Below are positions 31,094-45,438 of a stretch of DNA of 64,000 nt, piece by piece. The position numbers and the translations under genes were made by a program. The stretch spans positions 434,001-498,000 of the forward strand of contig AMFN01000003.1 in the NCBI GenBank assembly GCA_000302695.1, in the 5' to 3' direction. The notes below the pieces were generated by a model. The model did no database searches. It was not told the DNA's origin and was given only the letters and a program-made list of their open reading frames with translations. This DNA comes from Enterobacteriaceae bacterium LSJC7 (GTDB lineage: Bacteria > Pseudomonadota > Gammaproteobacteria > Enterobacterales > Enterobacteriaceae). How positions within the stretch are numbered: the stretch's first letter is position 1; the number at the start of each line of letters is the position of its first letter.

Positions 31094-31107
31094 TTGATAT
31101 GCATCAA
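31094..31107. promoter_or_regulatory. FNR site upstream of ndh
   Basis: TTGATATGCATCAA matches the FNR consensus TTGAT-N4-ATCAA exactly. It is about 140 bases before the ndh start, between ndh and ycfP. In E. coli ndh is repressed by FNR from two sites; I see only this one clean site. Confidence 0.75.
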
Positions 31108-31130
31108 CTTTTACCGCTTAAAAGATAGAC

Positions 31131-31153
31131 AAAAAGGCCAGCAAGTGCTGGCC
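31131..31153 (-). terminator. Terminator of the hinT-ycfP operon
   Basis: Minus strand GGCCAGCA-CT-TGCTGGCC followed by TTTTT, 25 bases after the ycfP stop. Confidence 0.9.
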
Positions 31154-31178
31154 TGTTAACTCTCTGGAGGTAGGACGC

Positions 31179-31721
31179 TCAGCCGAGCGTTTTGAATGCT
31201 TTAATGCGCTGAAGGTGCGGTGAGATATCGCGGAACTTGTGCGTTTGCTGCTCGTCCCAGACAATTTCATAATACGGGTGCAAAACCGCTGCCGAACGTG
31301 TGCTATCCAGCGCTTCATCGTTGCGCGACAGTATTGTCAGGCAGCGATCGCGGTTCTTCTCACGAAAGTTATCCACACATTTGGTGGCGATGTCCTGGTA
31401 CTCTTCTGGCCTGTCAATCTTGCCTTCCATGTTCTCATACGGGAACAGGTTAGGATTGAAAATCGCCTGGCGGATATCGCACAAAAAGCCGATGCGCTCC
31501 GCCCAGTAGCCGCCCAGTCCAACGCCGCAAATCAGCGGTCTGTCGTCGATATTAAGCTGCAACATCTTGTCGACTTCTTTGAGCAGATGCTGCATATCGT
31601 GCTTCGGATGGCGCGTGCTGTAGCTAATCAGCCTGACATCCGGGTCGATAAACTGCAGTTGCAGTACTTTCTCGTGATTGCCGGGGCTGTTGGAATCAAA
31701 ACCATGTAAATAGATAATCAT
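31179..31721 (-). CDS. ycfP: YcfP, esterase-like alpha/beta hydrolase fold protein
   Basis: 180 residues, as in E. coli, beginning [25 protein letters not shown] matches the oxyanion strand of UPF0227/YqiA-like hydrolases, but the nucleophile elbow reads GVGLGGYWA with no serine (Gly-Val-Gly-Leu-Gly), so it may not be a standard esterase. Cytoplasmic. Last gene of the hinT-ycfL-lpoB-thiK-nagZ-ycfP unit, 23 bases after nagZ. Confidence 0.93.
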   Translation of the reverse strand: MIIYLHGFDSNSPGNHEKVLQLQFIDPDVRLISYSTRHPKHDMQHLLKEVDKMLQLNIDDRPLICGVGLGGYWAERIGFLCDIRQAIFNPNLFPYENMEGKIDRPEEYQDIATKCVDNFREKNRDRCLTILSRNDEALDSTRSAAVLHPYYEIVWDEQQTHKFRDISPHLQRIKAFKTLG

Positions 31722-31744
31722 TGCACCCTCACCGCACAGAATTT

Positions 31745-32785
31745 TTACCCGACCTGCGACTGCGCCTTATGAGCCTGCCAGCGCTCGTTAAGTGCCTCAA
31801 GCTGCTGATTAACCTGCTTCCAGCGTGCAGAATCCCGCAACGCCTGTCGGGTGAACGAACTTTGATGATACAAATCAGTAACACGCTGCGCGTTGATCGG
31901 TGACAGGTTATCCAGCACGTCTACCGCGCCCTTACGATTATTACAGACCAGGATCATATCGCAACCTGCATCCAGCGACGCCTGGCCGCGCTCAGCATAG
32001 CTGCCCATCACCGCGGCACCTTCCATTGACAGATCGTCTGAGAAAATCACGCCATTAAAGCCAAGTTCCCCACGCAAAACGGTCTGTAGCCAGTGCGGCG
32101 AACCGCTGGCAGGCCGGGCATCCACGTCGCTGTAAATCACGTGTGCCGGCATCACGGCATCGAGTTTGTTGCGCTCAATCAGTGTGCGGAACACCGCCAT
32201 ATCCCTGGCGCGAATCTCAGCCTGTGGGCGCTCATCACGCGGCGTTTCTTTATGCGAATCTGCCGTGACCGCACCGTGTCCGGGGAAATGTTTACCGGTA
32301 CTTTTCATGCCTGCGCTGTGCATGCCGTCGATAACGCACTCTGCCAGCTGTAACGCTTTGAGTGGGTCTTCATGATATGAGCGCTCGCCAATGGCGGCGC
32401 TGATGTGCCCCACATCCAGTACCGGCGCAAAGCTGATATCAATATCCATCGCTATCATTTCGCTCGCCATCAGCCAGCCCGCTTCCTGTGCAAGCTTCAT
32501 GCCTTCTTCCATACCCAGCAGGGCAGCAAACGACTGCGCCGCGGGCAGGCGAGTGAAGCCTTCACGAAAACGCTGCACGCGTCCGCCTTCCTGGTCAACC
32601 GCCACCACCAGACGCTGGTGCGACGCCGCGCGAATCTGGCGCACCAGCTCGCGAAGCTGCTCAGGGTCGTGATAATTGCGGGTAAAAAGGATAAGCCCAC
32701 CCACCTGCGGATGCTGTAAAATTTCCCGCTCTTCGCTATCCAGCTCAAAGCCTGCCACGTCCAACATTACCGGACCGATGCTCAT
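31745..32785 (-). CDS. nagZ: NagZ, beta-N-acetylglucosaminidase
   Basis: 346 residues, a few more than E. coli NagZ. A GH3 TIM barrel with the family motif [14 protein letters not shown] (near 164) carrying the catalytic His, and the nucleophile Asp in [14 protein letters not shown] (near 248). Cytoplasmic; removes GlcNAc from anhydromuropeptides in wall recycling, which feeds NagK and influences AmpC induction. Overlaps thiK by 4 bases. Confidence 0.96.
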   Translation of the reverse strand: MSIGPVMLDVAGFELDSEEREILQHPQVGGLILFTRNYHDPEQLRELVRQIRAASHQRLVVAVDQEGGRVQRFREGFTRLPAAQSFAALLGMEEGMKLAQEAGWLMASEMIAMDIDISFAPVLDVGHISAAIGERSYHEDPLKALQLAECVIDGMHSAGMKSTGKHFPGHGAVTADSHKETPRDERPQAEIRARDMAVFRTLIERNKLDAVMPAHVIYSDVDARPASGSPHWLQTVLRGELGFNGVIFSDDLSMEGAAVMGSYAERGQASLDAGCDMILVCNNRKGAVDVLDNLSPINAQRVTDLYHQSSFTRQALRDSARWKQVNQQLEALNERWQAHKAQSQVG

Positions 32786-33600
32786 CTCTCATGCTCCCTA
32801 CATTGCAGCCGCCGCCATGCGTCGTCTGCCAGTTGAATAAAGTGTTGTTGCCGGGTTTGCTGCCAGCGCCGCTCAAACCAGGACGCCGCCAGCGTTTGTA
32901 CCCAGGGCTGCCAGCGCTGTACCTGCCGTGCCAGCCGCTTTCTGCTCAGGCCCGACTGCGCGGCATACGCGTCAATCAGCCGCTCTCCCAAACCGCAGGC
33001 GGCAAGCTCAAGCGCAATATCGCTATCACCTGCATACTCCCAGTCAATAAGCCGCAGGCCGCCCTGCGTCATGATAAGGTTATCGCCATGCACATCCATA
33101 TGCAGCGGTGAAAGCTTCAGCGGGGTTGGCTCGCCCACCTGGCGCAAACGCCTGAGCGTGCGTAGCCAGAGCAACGAGCGGCGCTCCGGTGCGGCTTCCT
33201 GCCAGTAAAACGCCAGTAATTTTAAGAGTGGGATACGCCAGCCAAAGCGTGGCTGGCCGTGAAGCCGGTAAAGCAACTCAGCCAGCGCCTCAACGGGCAC
33301 TGCGTCGCCACAGGGTTCACCCGCGAGCCATTCTGTTACCAGCCAGCCTCCCGCCAGCAAATACGGTTGCGGACCAATCTCTGGGGCCAGGCGCCTGAGC
33401 ACCCGGTGCTGGCGCGCAAGTGACACACCAGGCACCGTCTCAGAAAGGCGGCGGCGCGCGGCAAAGGTTTGTGTGCCCGCCTCTATCCTCACAAGGCCAC
33501 CGCTCAACCCGCCAACAACAGAAACAGTCCCGGCGGCCTGAGCCGCCGGGAAATATCGTGTGATTAATGCTTCACACGACAGATTACTGAATGCGCTCAA
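32782..33600 (-). CDS. thiK: Thiamine kinase
   Basis: 272 residues, an aminoglycoside-phosphotransferase-like kinase. The catalytic loop is [10 protein letters not shown] and the metal-binding Asp is in [20 protein letters not shown] and ADDAWRRL match E. coli ThiK. Phosphorylates salvaged thiamine to thiamine phosphate. Overlaps lpoB by 17 bases and nagZ by 4, so translation is coupled. Confidence 0.93.
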   Translation of the reverse strand: MSAFSNLSCEALITRYFPAAQAAGTVSVVGGLSGGLVRIEAGTQTFAARRRLSETVPGVSLARQHRVLRRLAPEIGPQPYLLAGGWLVTEWLAGEPCGDAVPVEALAELLYRLHGQPRFGWRIPLLKLLAFYWQEAAPERRSLLWLRTLRRLRQVGEPTPLKLSPLHMDVHGDNLIMTQGGLRLIDWEYAGDSDIALELAACGLGERLIDAYAAQSGLSRKRLARQVQRWQPWVQTLAASWFERRWQQTRQQHFIQLADDAWRRLQCREHER

Positions 33601-34231
33601 CGCTGCCTTTGCCTGACCAGATTATCTCACCGGTCTGCACCAGCATCAGCTGCATTTGCAGCGTGGGCGAATTTACATTGCCATTGGCACTGGTGTAGAG
33701 CACGTACTGCGCACCTACATTGCGGGCAATACCAATAGCTTTGCTGCGACTACCGAGGCTGTCCTGGGCCGACAGGCCAAGCTGCTGTTTTGCTGTGGCC
33801 AACTGGGACTCGCCCACTAGTGTAAACGTGCCGTTGTTCGCCAGCGCATTGCGCAGTGCCGTTGTCGCTTTTACCGACGGCAGGCTGCCGTTAGTACGGT
33901 TATTCACGCTATCAACCAGCAACACGCTGCCCGCGCTCACGCCGTCTGCCTGTAACATTTTGCCCATCATTGGCTGCACCGCACCATCCCAGTTCCACAC
34001 GCGCTCACGCGGCGGCTGAGGTTGCTGGGGCTGCGGTGGTGTGACCGGGCCTGGCTGAGTGGGTATTGTTGGCACCTGCGGCACCGTCACGGGCGGAACC
34101 GGCTGCTGTGGCGTCGGTTTCGCCTCTTCAACCGGTGCTGTTTTATTTCCACCACCGGTGAGCCCACAGCCTGCCAACAGCAGGGCTGCCGTAGCCAGCA
34201 ACATGTAACGACGGATTTCCTTAATCAACAT
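33584..34231 (-). CDS. lpoB: LpoB, outer-membrane activator of PBP1b
   Basis: 215 residues. Lipoprotein signal with lipobox LLLAGC (Cys about 22). A long Pro/Gln-rich tether follows (about 38-75), then a globular domain (WNWDGAVQPMMGKMLQADG to [11 protein letters not shown]) much like E. coli LpoB. The tether spans the periplasm so the domain can reach MrcB and stimulate peptidoglycan synthesis. The ATG at 34231 follows GAGGGGGG closely; an internal ATG nine codons later, after AAGGAAAT, is the alternative. Confidence 0.94.
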   Translation of the reverse strand: MLIKEIRRYMLLATAALLLAGCGLTGGGNKTAPVEEAKPTPQQPVPPVTVPQVPTIPTQPGPVTPPQPQQPQPPRERVWNWDGAVQPMMGKMLQADGVSAGSVLLVDSVNNRTNGSLPSVKATTALRNALANNGTFTLVGESQLATAKQQLGLSAQDSLGSRSKAIGIARNVGAQYVLYTSANGNVNSPTLQMQLMLVQTGEIIWSGKGSVERIQ

Positions 34232-34238
34232 TCCCCCC

Positions 34239-34613
34239 TCAGAGCCATATCGACAGGCGCACCTGCTGTGCGCCCATAAAATTACCGCTGGATGCGATAG
34301 TTACCCCAGAATGCGCCGGCACGACAATGTCGCGTGAGCGCTCCAGCGGGTGCATCTCCAGCCCTTTGTTATCATACCAGTAAAAGCGGTAGTTAATTTT
34401 TACCGCGCTGCTGCTCTCGTTGTAGAGTCGCGAAGTGGCAATGGGCTGGATATCGCGCGACGAAAACGCAGGCTCGTCTGCCGTTATCCCGGCGGCCAGC
34501 ACCGTGGCCTCCATCACCAGCGTCTGCTGGTCATTGACCGGAATCACCGGTTTGCTACTACAGGCCGCAAGCATCAGTACGGCACAAGCGCCCAACAGCG
34601 TGCGCAGGCGCAT
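34239..34613 (-). CDS. ycfL: YcfL, predicted lipoprotein
   Basis: 124 residues from ATG 34613 (MRLRTLLGACAVL); the frame opens 45 bases upstream inside hinT without homology. Lipobox LMLAAC (Cys about 18). The mature domain (NYRFYWYDNKGLEMHPLE-like stretch) is the DUF1425 fold of E. coli YcfL. Function undefined; it sits between hinT and lpoB in one operon. Confidence 0.92.
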   Translation of the reverse strand: MRLRTLLGACAVLMLAACSSKPVIPVNDQQTLVMEATVLAAGITADEPAFSSRDIQPIATSRLYNESSSAVKINYRFYWYDNKGLEMHPLERSRDIVVPAHSGVTIASSGNFMGAQQVRLSIWL

Positions 34614-34614
34614 C

Positions 34615-34974
34615 TTACACACCTTTGTGTGACAGCATGGGACCCAACGCACGCCCACCCAGCAGGTGCATGTGGATGTGGTAGACCTCCTGCCCGCCGT
34701 GGCGATTGCAGTTCACAATCAGGCGATAGCCATCCTGTGCCAGCCCTTCCTGCTCGGCAATTTTGGCGGCGACCGTCATCATGCGGCCAAGCGCCTGCTC
34801 ATGCTCAGGCTTCACGTCATTCACGGTCGGAATGAGCACATTGGGGATAATGAGAATATGGCTGGGTGCCTGTGGAGCAATATCACGAAAAGCGGTGACC
34901 AGTTCGTCCTGATAAACAATATCCGCAGGAATTTCGCGGCGAATAATTTTGCTGAAAATCGTTTCTTCGGCCAT
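34615..34974 (-). CDS. hinT: HinT, purine nucleoside phosphoramidase
   Basis: 119 residues, the E. coli length, starting [20 protein letters not shown]. The HIT motif HIHMHLL carries the catalytic His triad, and [14 protein letters not shown] is the partner strand. Hydrolyses adenosine phosphoramidates. First gene of the leftward hinT-to-ycfP operon. Its upstream neighbour is plaP, not fhuE as in E. coli. Confidence 0.97.
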   Translation of the reverse strand: MAEETIFSKIIRREIPADIVYQDELVTAFRDIAPQAPSHILIIPNVLIPTVNDVKPEHEQALGRMMTVAAKIAEQEGLAQDGYRLIVNCNRHGGQEVYHIHMHLLGGRALGPMLSHKGV

Positions 34975-35327
34975 GACGTTGTCCTTTTACAAAACCTGAA
35001 GGAAGTATGAGTGAGATGCGCCTTTTCTTTCAACCTCCATACGCGAATTCTTCGGTTAAGTGCGGGCCTTTGCAGCAAAAAACTGTTCAGTCATGGCCTG
35101 TACTACCGCGGCCTGAGCATCAACAGCAACTGCGCAGCTAACCTTAATGCAACCCAGATTTTTCAGACTAACGTCGAAAACGCTGCCCTAAAAAAGTACG
35201 CTGAAGCTGCCACGCGCGTAGATCAAGAACGGCTTATACTGGTCTTCATCGCCATCCAGACAAAAACCCGCTCACTCGGCAGGCATTAAAAAAGGCGCCA
35301 CACGGGCGCCTTTTTCAACATCGCAAA
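34975..35327. other. Intergenic stretch between hinT and plaP (rearrangement junction)
   Basis: About 350 bases. Holds the hinT promoter region and the plaP terminator. A 92-codon open frame (35011-35289) has no ribosome site or recognisable protein features and is not called. No IS or repeat is visible at this breakpoint relative to E. coli. Confidence 0.5.
35288..35315 (-). terminator. plaP terminator
   Basis: Minus strand GGCGCC-CGTGT-GGCGCC followed by TTTTTT, 13 bases past the plaP stop. Confidence 0.85.
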
Positions 35328-36689
35328 TTAATGCGGGATGTCTTCGTACTGCGGAACCGGGTTGCGGAAGCTGCGGGTCACGCAGGCCAGGTAGATAAGG
35401 CCAATTGCAGCCCAAATCAGCCCCAGCTTCATGGAGCTGGCTTCCAGGTTTACCCACAGCGCCCCCACGGTCAGCGCACCACAGACCGGCAGGATCAGGT
35501 AGTTGATGTGATCCTTAATGGTTTTATTGCGCTTCTCACGGATCCAGAACTGGGAAATCACCGACAGGTTCACAAAGGTAAACGCCACCAGCGCACCAAA
35601 GTTAATCAGCGCCGTTGCGGTGACCAGGTCGAAGTTAATCGCCAGCAGCGCAATCGCTCCCACCAGCACCACGTTAAATGCCGGTGTGCGCCATACTGGG
35701 TGGATATAGCCAAAGAAACGGGTCGGGAAGACACCGTCACGGCCCATCACGTACATCAGACGAGAAACGCCTGCGTGTGCGGCCATACCGGACGCGAGTA
35801 CGGTAATGGTAGAGAATATCAGCACACCGAACTGGAACGCTTTGCCTGCCACGTAGAGCATGATTTCCGGCTGAGAGGCATCCGGGTCTTTAAAGCGAGA
35901 GATATCCGGGAAGTACAGTTGCAGGAAGTAAGAGGCCGCAATAAATACCAGGCCGCCAATCAGCGCCGTCAGGAAGATAGCTTTCGGGATAACACGGCCC
36001 GCGTCTTTGGTTTCTTCAGACAGCGAGCTGATGCCGTCAAAGCCCAGAAACGAGAAGCACAGAATCGTCGCACCGGTAATCATCGGCACCACCTGAGCGT
36101 TGTCACCCCAGAACGGACGCGAGCTTACCAGCGTACCGGCCCCTTCACCGTGAGCCACGCCCCAGATGATAAGGCCCACAATCACGGCCACAATCGCCAT
36201 CTGCAGCACCACGATAACCGTGTTGAAGTTAGCCACGGTTTTAATGCTGCGCAGGTTAGAGATGGTCATAAAGGCCACCAGCACGACCACGAAAATCCAC
36301 GACGGCACAGACGGTATCAACGCCTCGAAGTAGATTTTTGCCAGCAGAATGTTAATCATCGGCATGAACAGGTAGTCAAGCAGTGATGACCAACCCACCA
36401 TAAAGCCCACGGTGGGATTGATTGACTTCTGGGCATAGGTATAGGCCGAACCTGCGGACGGGAAGCGGCGTACCAGCTTACCGTAACTCAGCGCGGTGAA
36501 GAGAATGGCTACGAGTGCGAAGGCATACGCGGTGGCGACGTGACCACTGGTCAGGCCGGACACAATGCCAAACGTATCGAAAAGGGTCATGGGCTGCATA
36601 TAAGCAAGGCCCATCATGACTACCGGAACCAGGGTAAGCGTTTTACGCAGCCCCACGCGGGAAGAAGTAGCGGTGACGTTATGCGACAT
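35328..36689 (-). CDS. plaP: PlaP (YeeF), putrescine importer
   Basis: 453 residues from ATG 36689 ([16 protein letters not shown]); the frame opens 60 bases earlier with no match to the family. An APC-superfamily transporter with about 12 membrane segments; [19 protein letters not shown] and [16 protein letters not shown] are family motifs. A low-affinity, proton-driven putrescine importer linked to motility in E. coli. In E. coli yeeY lies between it and yeeZ; here there is none. Confidence 0.95.
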   Translation of the reverse strand: MSHNVTATSSRVGLRKTLTLVPVVMMGLAYMQPMTLFDTFGIVSGLTSGHVATAYAFALVAILFTALSYGKLVRRFPSAGSAYTYAQKSINPTVGFMVGWSSLLDYLFMPMINILLAKIYFEALIPSVPSWIFVVVLVAFMTISNLRSIKTVANFNTVIVVLQMAIVAVIVGLIIWGVAHGEGAGTLVSSRPFWGDNAQVVPMITGATILCFSFLGFDGISSLSEETKDAGRVIPKAIFLTALIGGLVFIAASYFLQLYFPDISRFKDPDASQPEIMLYVAGKAFQFGVLIFSTITVLASGMAAHAGVSRLMYVMGRDGVFPTRFFGYIHPVWRTPAFNVVLVGAIALLAINFDLVTATALINFGALVAFTFVNLSVISQFWIREKRNKTIKDHINYLILPVCGALTVGALWVNLEASSMKLGLIWAAIGLIYLACVTRSFRNPVPQYEDIPH

Positions 36690-37083
36690 GGTGATAACTC
36701 CCAAACGCAAAAGCAAAGAATTGCCCCATCTTATTTTCCTCGGCGACACGTCTGTCGATTCTTAAATGTGTATCTATCCGGTACTAAGCCCGGCCTCTTG
36801 TTTAATTGGGTTTGTTTTCTGCAAAAAAGAACCGACGCCCATGAAAGCGTCGGTTTCCCCTGTTTGCAGGCCGCGTATTTTGCCCCACCCTAATCAGGAT
36901 GACAAGCCCTTCCAGCCCCAGTATTACAATTCTTTTTTTGCGAAATTTTAATCTGCCGTCAGGCCGCGCCAGTACTGGGTTTATGTAACATTTTAGCTAC
37001 CTCATTTTAAGGCCCATTGTGCCAACAAAACACGCCGTCAACACACTCAAAAAAAACAGGTTTACGGTGAGCCGCCAGCGCTT
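36690..37083. other. Intergenic stretch between plaP and yeeZ
   Basis: 394 bases without a gene, where E. coli has the LysR gene yeeY. It contains the yeeZ terminator and presumably the plaP promoter. No trace of a LysR reading frame is visible. Confidence 0.5.
36823..36854 (-). terminator. yeeZ terminator
   Basis: Minus strand ACCGACGC-TTTCATGG-GCGTCGGT followed by TCTTTTTT. It is about 230 bases past the yeeZ stop, where yeeY would end in E. coli, so it may be a leftover yeeY terminator. Confidence 0.75.
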
Positions 37084-37908
37084 TTATTTCATCGGCATGG
37101 TTAACGGTTGAGGATACTGATATTCAAACCCCAGCTCTTTGCAAATAAGAGTGCCATCAACCCGTTTGCCTTTATCACCGCTCGCGTCATCATGAAAAAC
37201 AGGCAGCTCCAGCCCCAGCTCCTGCGCCATCTGCGAATAAAACGTGGCCCGCGAAGGATGTTCCGGCGCGCACAGGTTATAAATGTGCCCGCCGCGTGGT
37301 GCCTGTAACAGCAGCGTGATGGCACTGACCACATCTTCCAGATGCACCAGGTTAACGCCGTGACTGCCGTTTGGCGCACGTTTGCCCGCAAAAAAGCGCC
37401 CCGGATGACGCCCCGGCCCCACCAGCCCCGCCAGGCGCAAAATATCAACCGAGGTGCCGGGCAAATCGTGCAGCCACTGTTCCAGCTCGCGCAAGGTACG
37501 CCCGCTGTCGCTGTCTGGATTTAGCGGCGTGCTTTCTTTCATTATACCGCTGGCGCTTCCGTAAACAGAGGTTGAGCTGGTGAAGATGATGCGCGCAATA
37601 TTATGCGCCAGCGCGCTATCGACAATTTGTTGTACCGCTTCCAGGTAGAAGTTTTCGCCCTCACCGCTGCGCCGCGCGGGTAATGTTATGACCAGCGCAT
37701 CAGCGTTAAGCAATGCCTCAAGGTCGTCACTCTCACATTCAAGCTGCGGTGTTAGCGTCAGCGGATAGCTTTCAATACCGCACATACGCGCAGCGTCCAC
37801 ACCATCTTGCGTTGTTTTACTGCCGGTAACCTGCCAGCCACGTGCCATCAGCGCCATACCAAGCGGCATCCCCAGCCATCCTAAACCGACAATTGCGACC
37901 CTTTTCAT
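37084..37908 (-). CDS. yeeZ: YeeZ, NAD(P)-binding epimerase-like protein
   Basis: 274 residues, as in E. coli. N-terminal Rossmann motif GLGWLGMPLG, then an extended-SDR-like body (FTSSTSVYGSASG, LRLAGLVGPGRHPGRF). The usual Tyr-x3-Lys pair is not evident, so the activity is uncertain. Cytoplasmic. It lies upstream of the his operon as in E. coli. Confidence 0.93.
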   Translation of the reverse strand: MKRVAIVGLGWLGMPLGMALMARGWQVTGSKTTQDGVDAARMCGIESYPLTLTPQLECESDDLEALLNADALVITLPARRSGEGENFYLEAVQQIVDSALAHNIARIIFTSSTSVYGSASGIMKESTPLNPDSDSGRTLRELEQWLHDLPGTSVDILRLAGLVGPGRHPGRFFAGKRAPNGSHGVNLVHLEDVVSAITLLLQAPRGGHIYNLCAPEHPSRATFYSQMAQELGLELPVFHDDASGDKGKRVDGTLICKELGFEYQYPQPLTMPMK

Positions 37909-38097
37909 GCCCTGTTCTCCCGGCCTGAAGCCTTAGAATTACCTGATGCTGATTTAAGGCTACGCCAGTGTGGGGCAACCTACAATCTGCACTCGTGCTA
38001 TCAGGCAAGCAAAAGCGCTAAAAAAGCCCTTGCGTTCGCGCCACATCCTGGTTTAGGTTATTGGTCAGGCAATGAATAACCATTCAACGAGACTGTT

Positions 38098-38148
38098 ATG
38101 AAGCGTACTGCGAATAAATTCCACCATCATCACCATCACCCTGACTAG
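38098..38148 (+). CDS. hisL: his operon leader peptide
   Basis: 16 residues, MKRTANKFHHHHHHPD, with six histidine codons in a row (seven in E. coli). Ribosome stalling on these codons when charged His-tRNA is scarce lets the antiterminator form and opens the his operon. The attenuator terminator follows at 38212-38250. Confidence 0.96.
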   Translation: MKRTANKFHHHHHHPD

Positions 38149-38211
38149 TCTTTCAGGCGATGAGTGCTGGAAGACGTTCAGGATCTTCCAGTGGTGAGCA
38201 AACGCTTCAGA

Positions 38212-38250
38212 AAAAGCCCCCGGAAGATCGTCTTCCGGGGGCTTTTTTAT
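38212..38250 (+). terminator. his operon attenuator
   Basis: A 12-base-pair stem, GCCCCCGGAAGA-TCG-TCTTCCGGGGGC, followed by TTTTTTAT. Upstream bases 38166-38190 contain CTGGAAGACG and GGATCTTCCAG, able to pair with each other and with the attenuator arm, as in the known his mechanism. Confidence 0.93.
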
Positions 38251-38295
38251 TACACGCGTTACGCAGGATAACTCAGGATTCAGGAGAGAAAGCAG

Positions 38296-39195
38296 ATGTC
38301 AGACAACAGCCGTTTACGCATAGCTATGCAGAAATCAGGGCGTCTTAGCGACGATTCACGTGAATTACTGGCCCGCTGCGGCATAAAAATCAACCTGCAC
38401 ACCCAGCGTCTGATTGCGCTGGCCGAGAATATGCCTATCGATATCCTGCGCGTACGCGATGACGATATCCCAGGCCTTGTGATGGATGGCGTTGTAGACC
38501 TCGGTATTATTGGCGAAAACGTACTGGAAGAAGAGTTACTTAACCGCCGCGCCCAGGGCGATGACCCGCGCTATTACACTCTGCGTCGCCTTGATTTTGG
38601 CGGCTGTCGTCTGTCGATTGCCACTAACGTCGATGAACCCTGGGACGGCCCGACTTGCCTGAATAACAAACGTATCGCGACCTCTTATCCGCACCTGCTC
38701 AAACGCTATCTTGACGAGAAAGGCGTTCAGTTTAAATCCTGCCTGTTAAATGGCTCCGTCGAAGTCGCACCGCGCGCTGGCCTGGCTGACGCCATCTGCG
38801 ACCTGGTTTCTACAGGTGCCACACTCGAAGCCAACGGCCTGCGCGAAGTGGAAGTGATTTATCGCTCCAAAGCCTGCCTGATTCAGCGCGACGGTGAGAT
38901 GCCGCAGATGAAGCAAAAGCTCATCGATAAACTGCTGACCCGTATCCAGGGCGTGATTCAGGCCCGTGAATCCAAATACATTATGCTGCACGCTCCCAGT
39001 GACCGGCTCGAAGAGGTTGTTGCCCTGCTGCCTGGTGCCGAGCGCCCCACTATTCTGCCGCTGGCAGGCGACCAACAGCGTGTGGCAATGCACATGGTCA
39101 GCAGCGAAACCCTGTTCTGGGAAACGATGGAGAAACTCAAGGCGCTCGGCGCCAGTTCCATCCTCGTGCTGCCCATTGAGAAGATGATGGAGTAA
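38296..39195 (+). CDS. hisG: HisG, ATP phosphoribosyltransferase
   Basis: 299 residues, the long (regulated) form. Starts [17 protein letters not shown] after AGGAGAGAAAG. The PRPP site motif is in [15 protein letters not shown], and the C-terminal third is the histidine-binding regulatory domain. First and feedback-inhibited step of histidine synthesis: ATP plus PRPP to phosphoribosyl-ATP. First structural gene of hisGDCBHAFI. Confidence 0.98.
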   Translation: MSDNSRLRIAMQKSGRLSDDSRELLARCGIKINLHTQRLIALAENMPIDILRVRDDDIPGLVMDGVVDLGIIGENVLEEELLNRRAQGDDPRYYTLRRLDFGGCRLSIATNVDEPWDGPTCLNNKRIATSYPHLLKRYLDEKGVQFKSCLLNGSVEVAPRAGLADAICDLVSTGATLEANGLREVEVIYRSKACLIQRDGEMPQMKQKLIDKLLTRIQGVIQARESKYIMLHAPSDRLEEVVALLPGAERPTILPLAGDQQRVAMHMVSSETLFWETMEKLKALGASSILVLPIEKMME

Positions 39196-39200
39196 TCACC

Positions 39201-42629
<3,429 letters not shown>

Positions 42630-42630
<1 letters not shown>

Positions 42631-43220
42631 TGAATGTGGTGATTCTTGATACCGGCTGCGCCAACCTCTCCTCTGTGAAGTGGGCGGTACAACGTCTGGG
42701 CTACGATCCTGTCGTGAGCCGTCATCCCGACGTGGTGCTTCGCGCCGACAAACTGTTTTTGCCTGGCGTCGGTACCGCCCAGGCGGCGATGGATCAGCTA
42801 CGTGAACGGGAACTGGTGGAACTGATTAAAGCCTGCACCCAGCCGGTACTGGGAATCTGCCTCGGTATGCAGTTACTGGGTAGCCACAGTGATGAAAGCC
42901 ACGGCGTGGAAACGCTCGGTATTATTGATAATCCCGTGCTGAAGATGACTGACCGCGGTCTGCCGCTGCCGCACATGGGCTGGAACCGCGTCACGGCACT
43001 GGCGGGCAACCACCTGTTTCGTAACATTGAAGACGGCGCTTATTTCTACTTTGTCCACGGCTATGCTATGCCGGTAAACGCCAGCACTATCGCCCAGTGC
43101 GAGTACGGCGAACCGTTTAGTGCTGCAGTGCAGAAAGACAATTTTTACGGCGTACAGTTTCATCCTGAGCGCTCGGGCAAAGCAGGCGCACAACTGCTCA
43201 AAAACTTCCTGGAGATGTAA
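42630..43220 (+). CDS. hisH: HisH, glutaminase subunit of imidazole glycerol phosphate synthase
   Basis: 196 residues from ATG 42630, with AAGGAG 7 bases upstream; the frame also allows a GTG one codon earlier. Class I glutaminase triad: Cys in [10 protein letters not shown], His in VQFHPERSG and Glu just after it. Supplies ammonia to HisF. Confidence 0.97.
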
Positions 43221-44709
<1,489 letters not shown>

Positions 44710-44716
<7 letters not shown>

Positions 44717-45324
44717 CGACCAAACAACGCGGCGAACTCGACTGGGATAAAACAGACGACATGATGCCCGCCATCATCCAGCATGCGGTATCCGGTGAGG
44801 TGCTGATGCTGGGTTACATGAACCCGGAAGCCCTGGCACAAACTGAGGTTTCAGGGAATGTCACTTTCTATTCACGTACCAAACAGCGGCTGTGGACCAA
44901 AGGCGAAACGTCCGGCCACTTCTTAAAAGTGGTCAGCATCACGCCAGACTGCGATAACGACACACTGCTGATTCTGGCAGATCCCATTGGGCCGACCTGC
45001 CATACCGGCACATCCAGCTGCTTTGGTGAACAAGCACATCATGAATGGCATTTTCTGTATCAGCTTGAGCAGTTGCTGGCTGAACGCAAGCATGCCGACC
45101 CAAACAGTTCGTATACCGCAAAGCTCTACTCAAGCGGCACCAAGCGTATTGCCCAGAAGGTGGGTGAAGAAGGTGTTGAAACCGCGCTGGCGGCAACCGT
45201 GCGGGACCGCGACGAACTGGTGAATGAAGCGTCAGATTTACTGTATCACCTGCTGGTATTGTTGCAGGATCAGGAGCTGGATTTAGGAAAAGTGATCGCG
45301 AACTTGCGGGGCAGACACAAGTAA
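44710..45324 (+). CDS. hisI: HisI, phosphoribosyl-AMP cyclohydrolase / phosphoribosyl-ATP pyrophosphatase
   Basis: 204 residues from a GTG start ([14 protein letters not shown]). The N-terminal cyclohydrolase has [26 protein letters not shown] and the zinc cysteine of [12 protein letters not shown]. The C-terminal pyrophosphatase has [13 protein letters not shown] and [13 protein letters not shown]. Second and third steps of the pathway. Last gene of the operon. Confidence 0.97.
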
Positions 45325-45385
45325 GGCACTCATGAGGCCGAGAGCGTCGTCACATCGGCCTGCAGTTCACTGCAAATCAGAATGC

Positions 45386-45414
45386 AAAAAGGGCCGGAAA
45401 ATCCGGCCCTTTTA
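45386..45414. terminator. Bidirectional terminator between hisI and wzzB
   Basis: AAAAAGGGCCGGA-AAA-TCCGGCCCTTTTA: an 8-base-pair stem with A- and T-runs, between the convergent his operon and wzzB. Confidence 0.9.
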
Positions 45415-45438
45415 TCTGGCACAACGTGTGGTGAAAGT

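Noticed and set aside
35011-35289. 92-codon open frame between hinT and plaP
   Set aside because: No ribosome site, no recognisable protein, and it ends in the plaP terminator.
35331-36386. 351-codon open frame on the plus strand
   Set aside because: Entirely antisense to plaP; low-complexity composition and no ribosome site. A shadow of a GC-rich gene.
38122-38139. Six consecutive histidine codons that resemble an engineered His-tag
   Set aside because: They lie in the his operon leader peptide, followed by the attenuator and hisG; this is the natural HisL.
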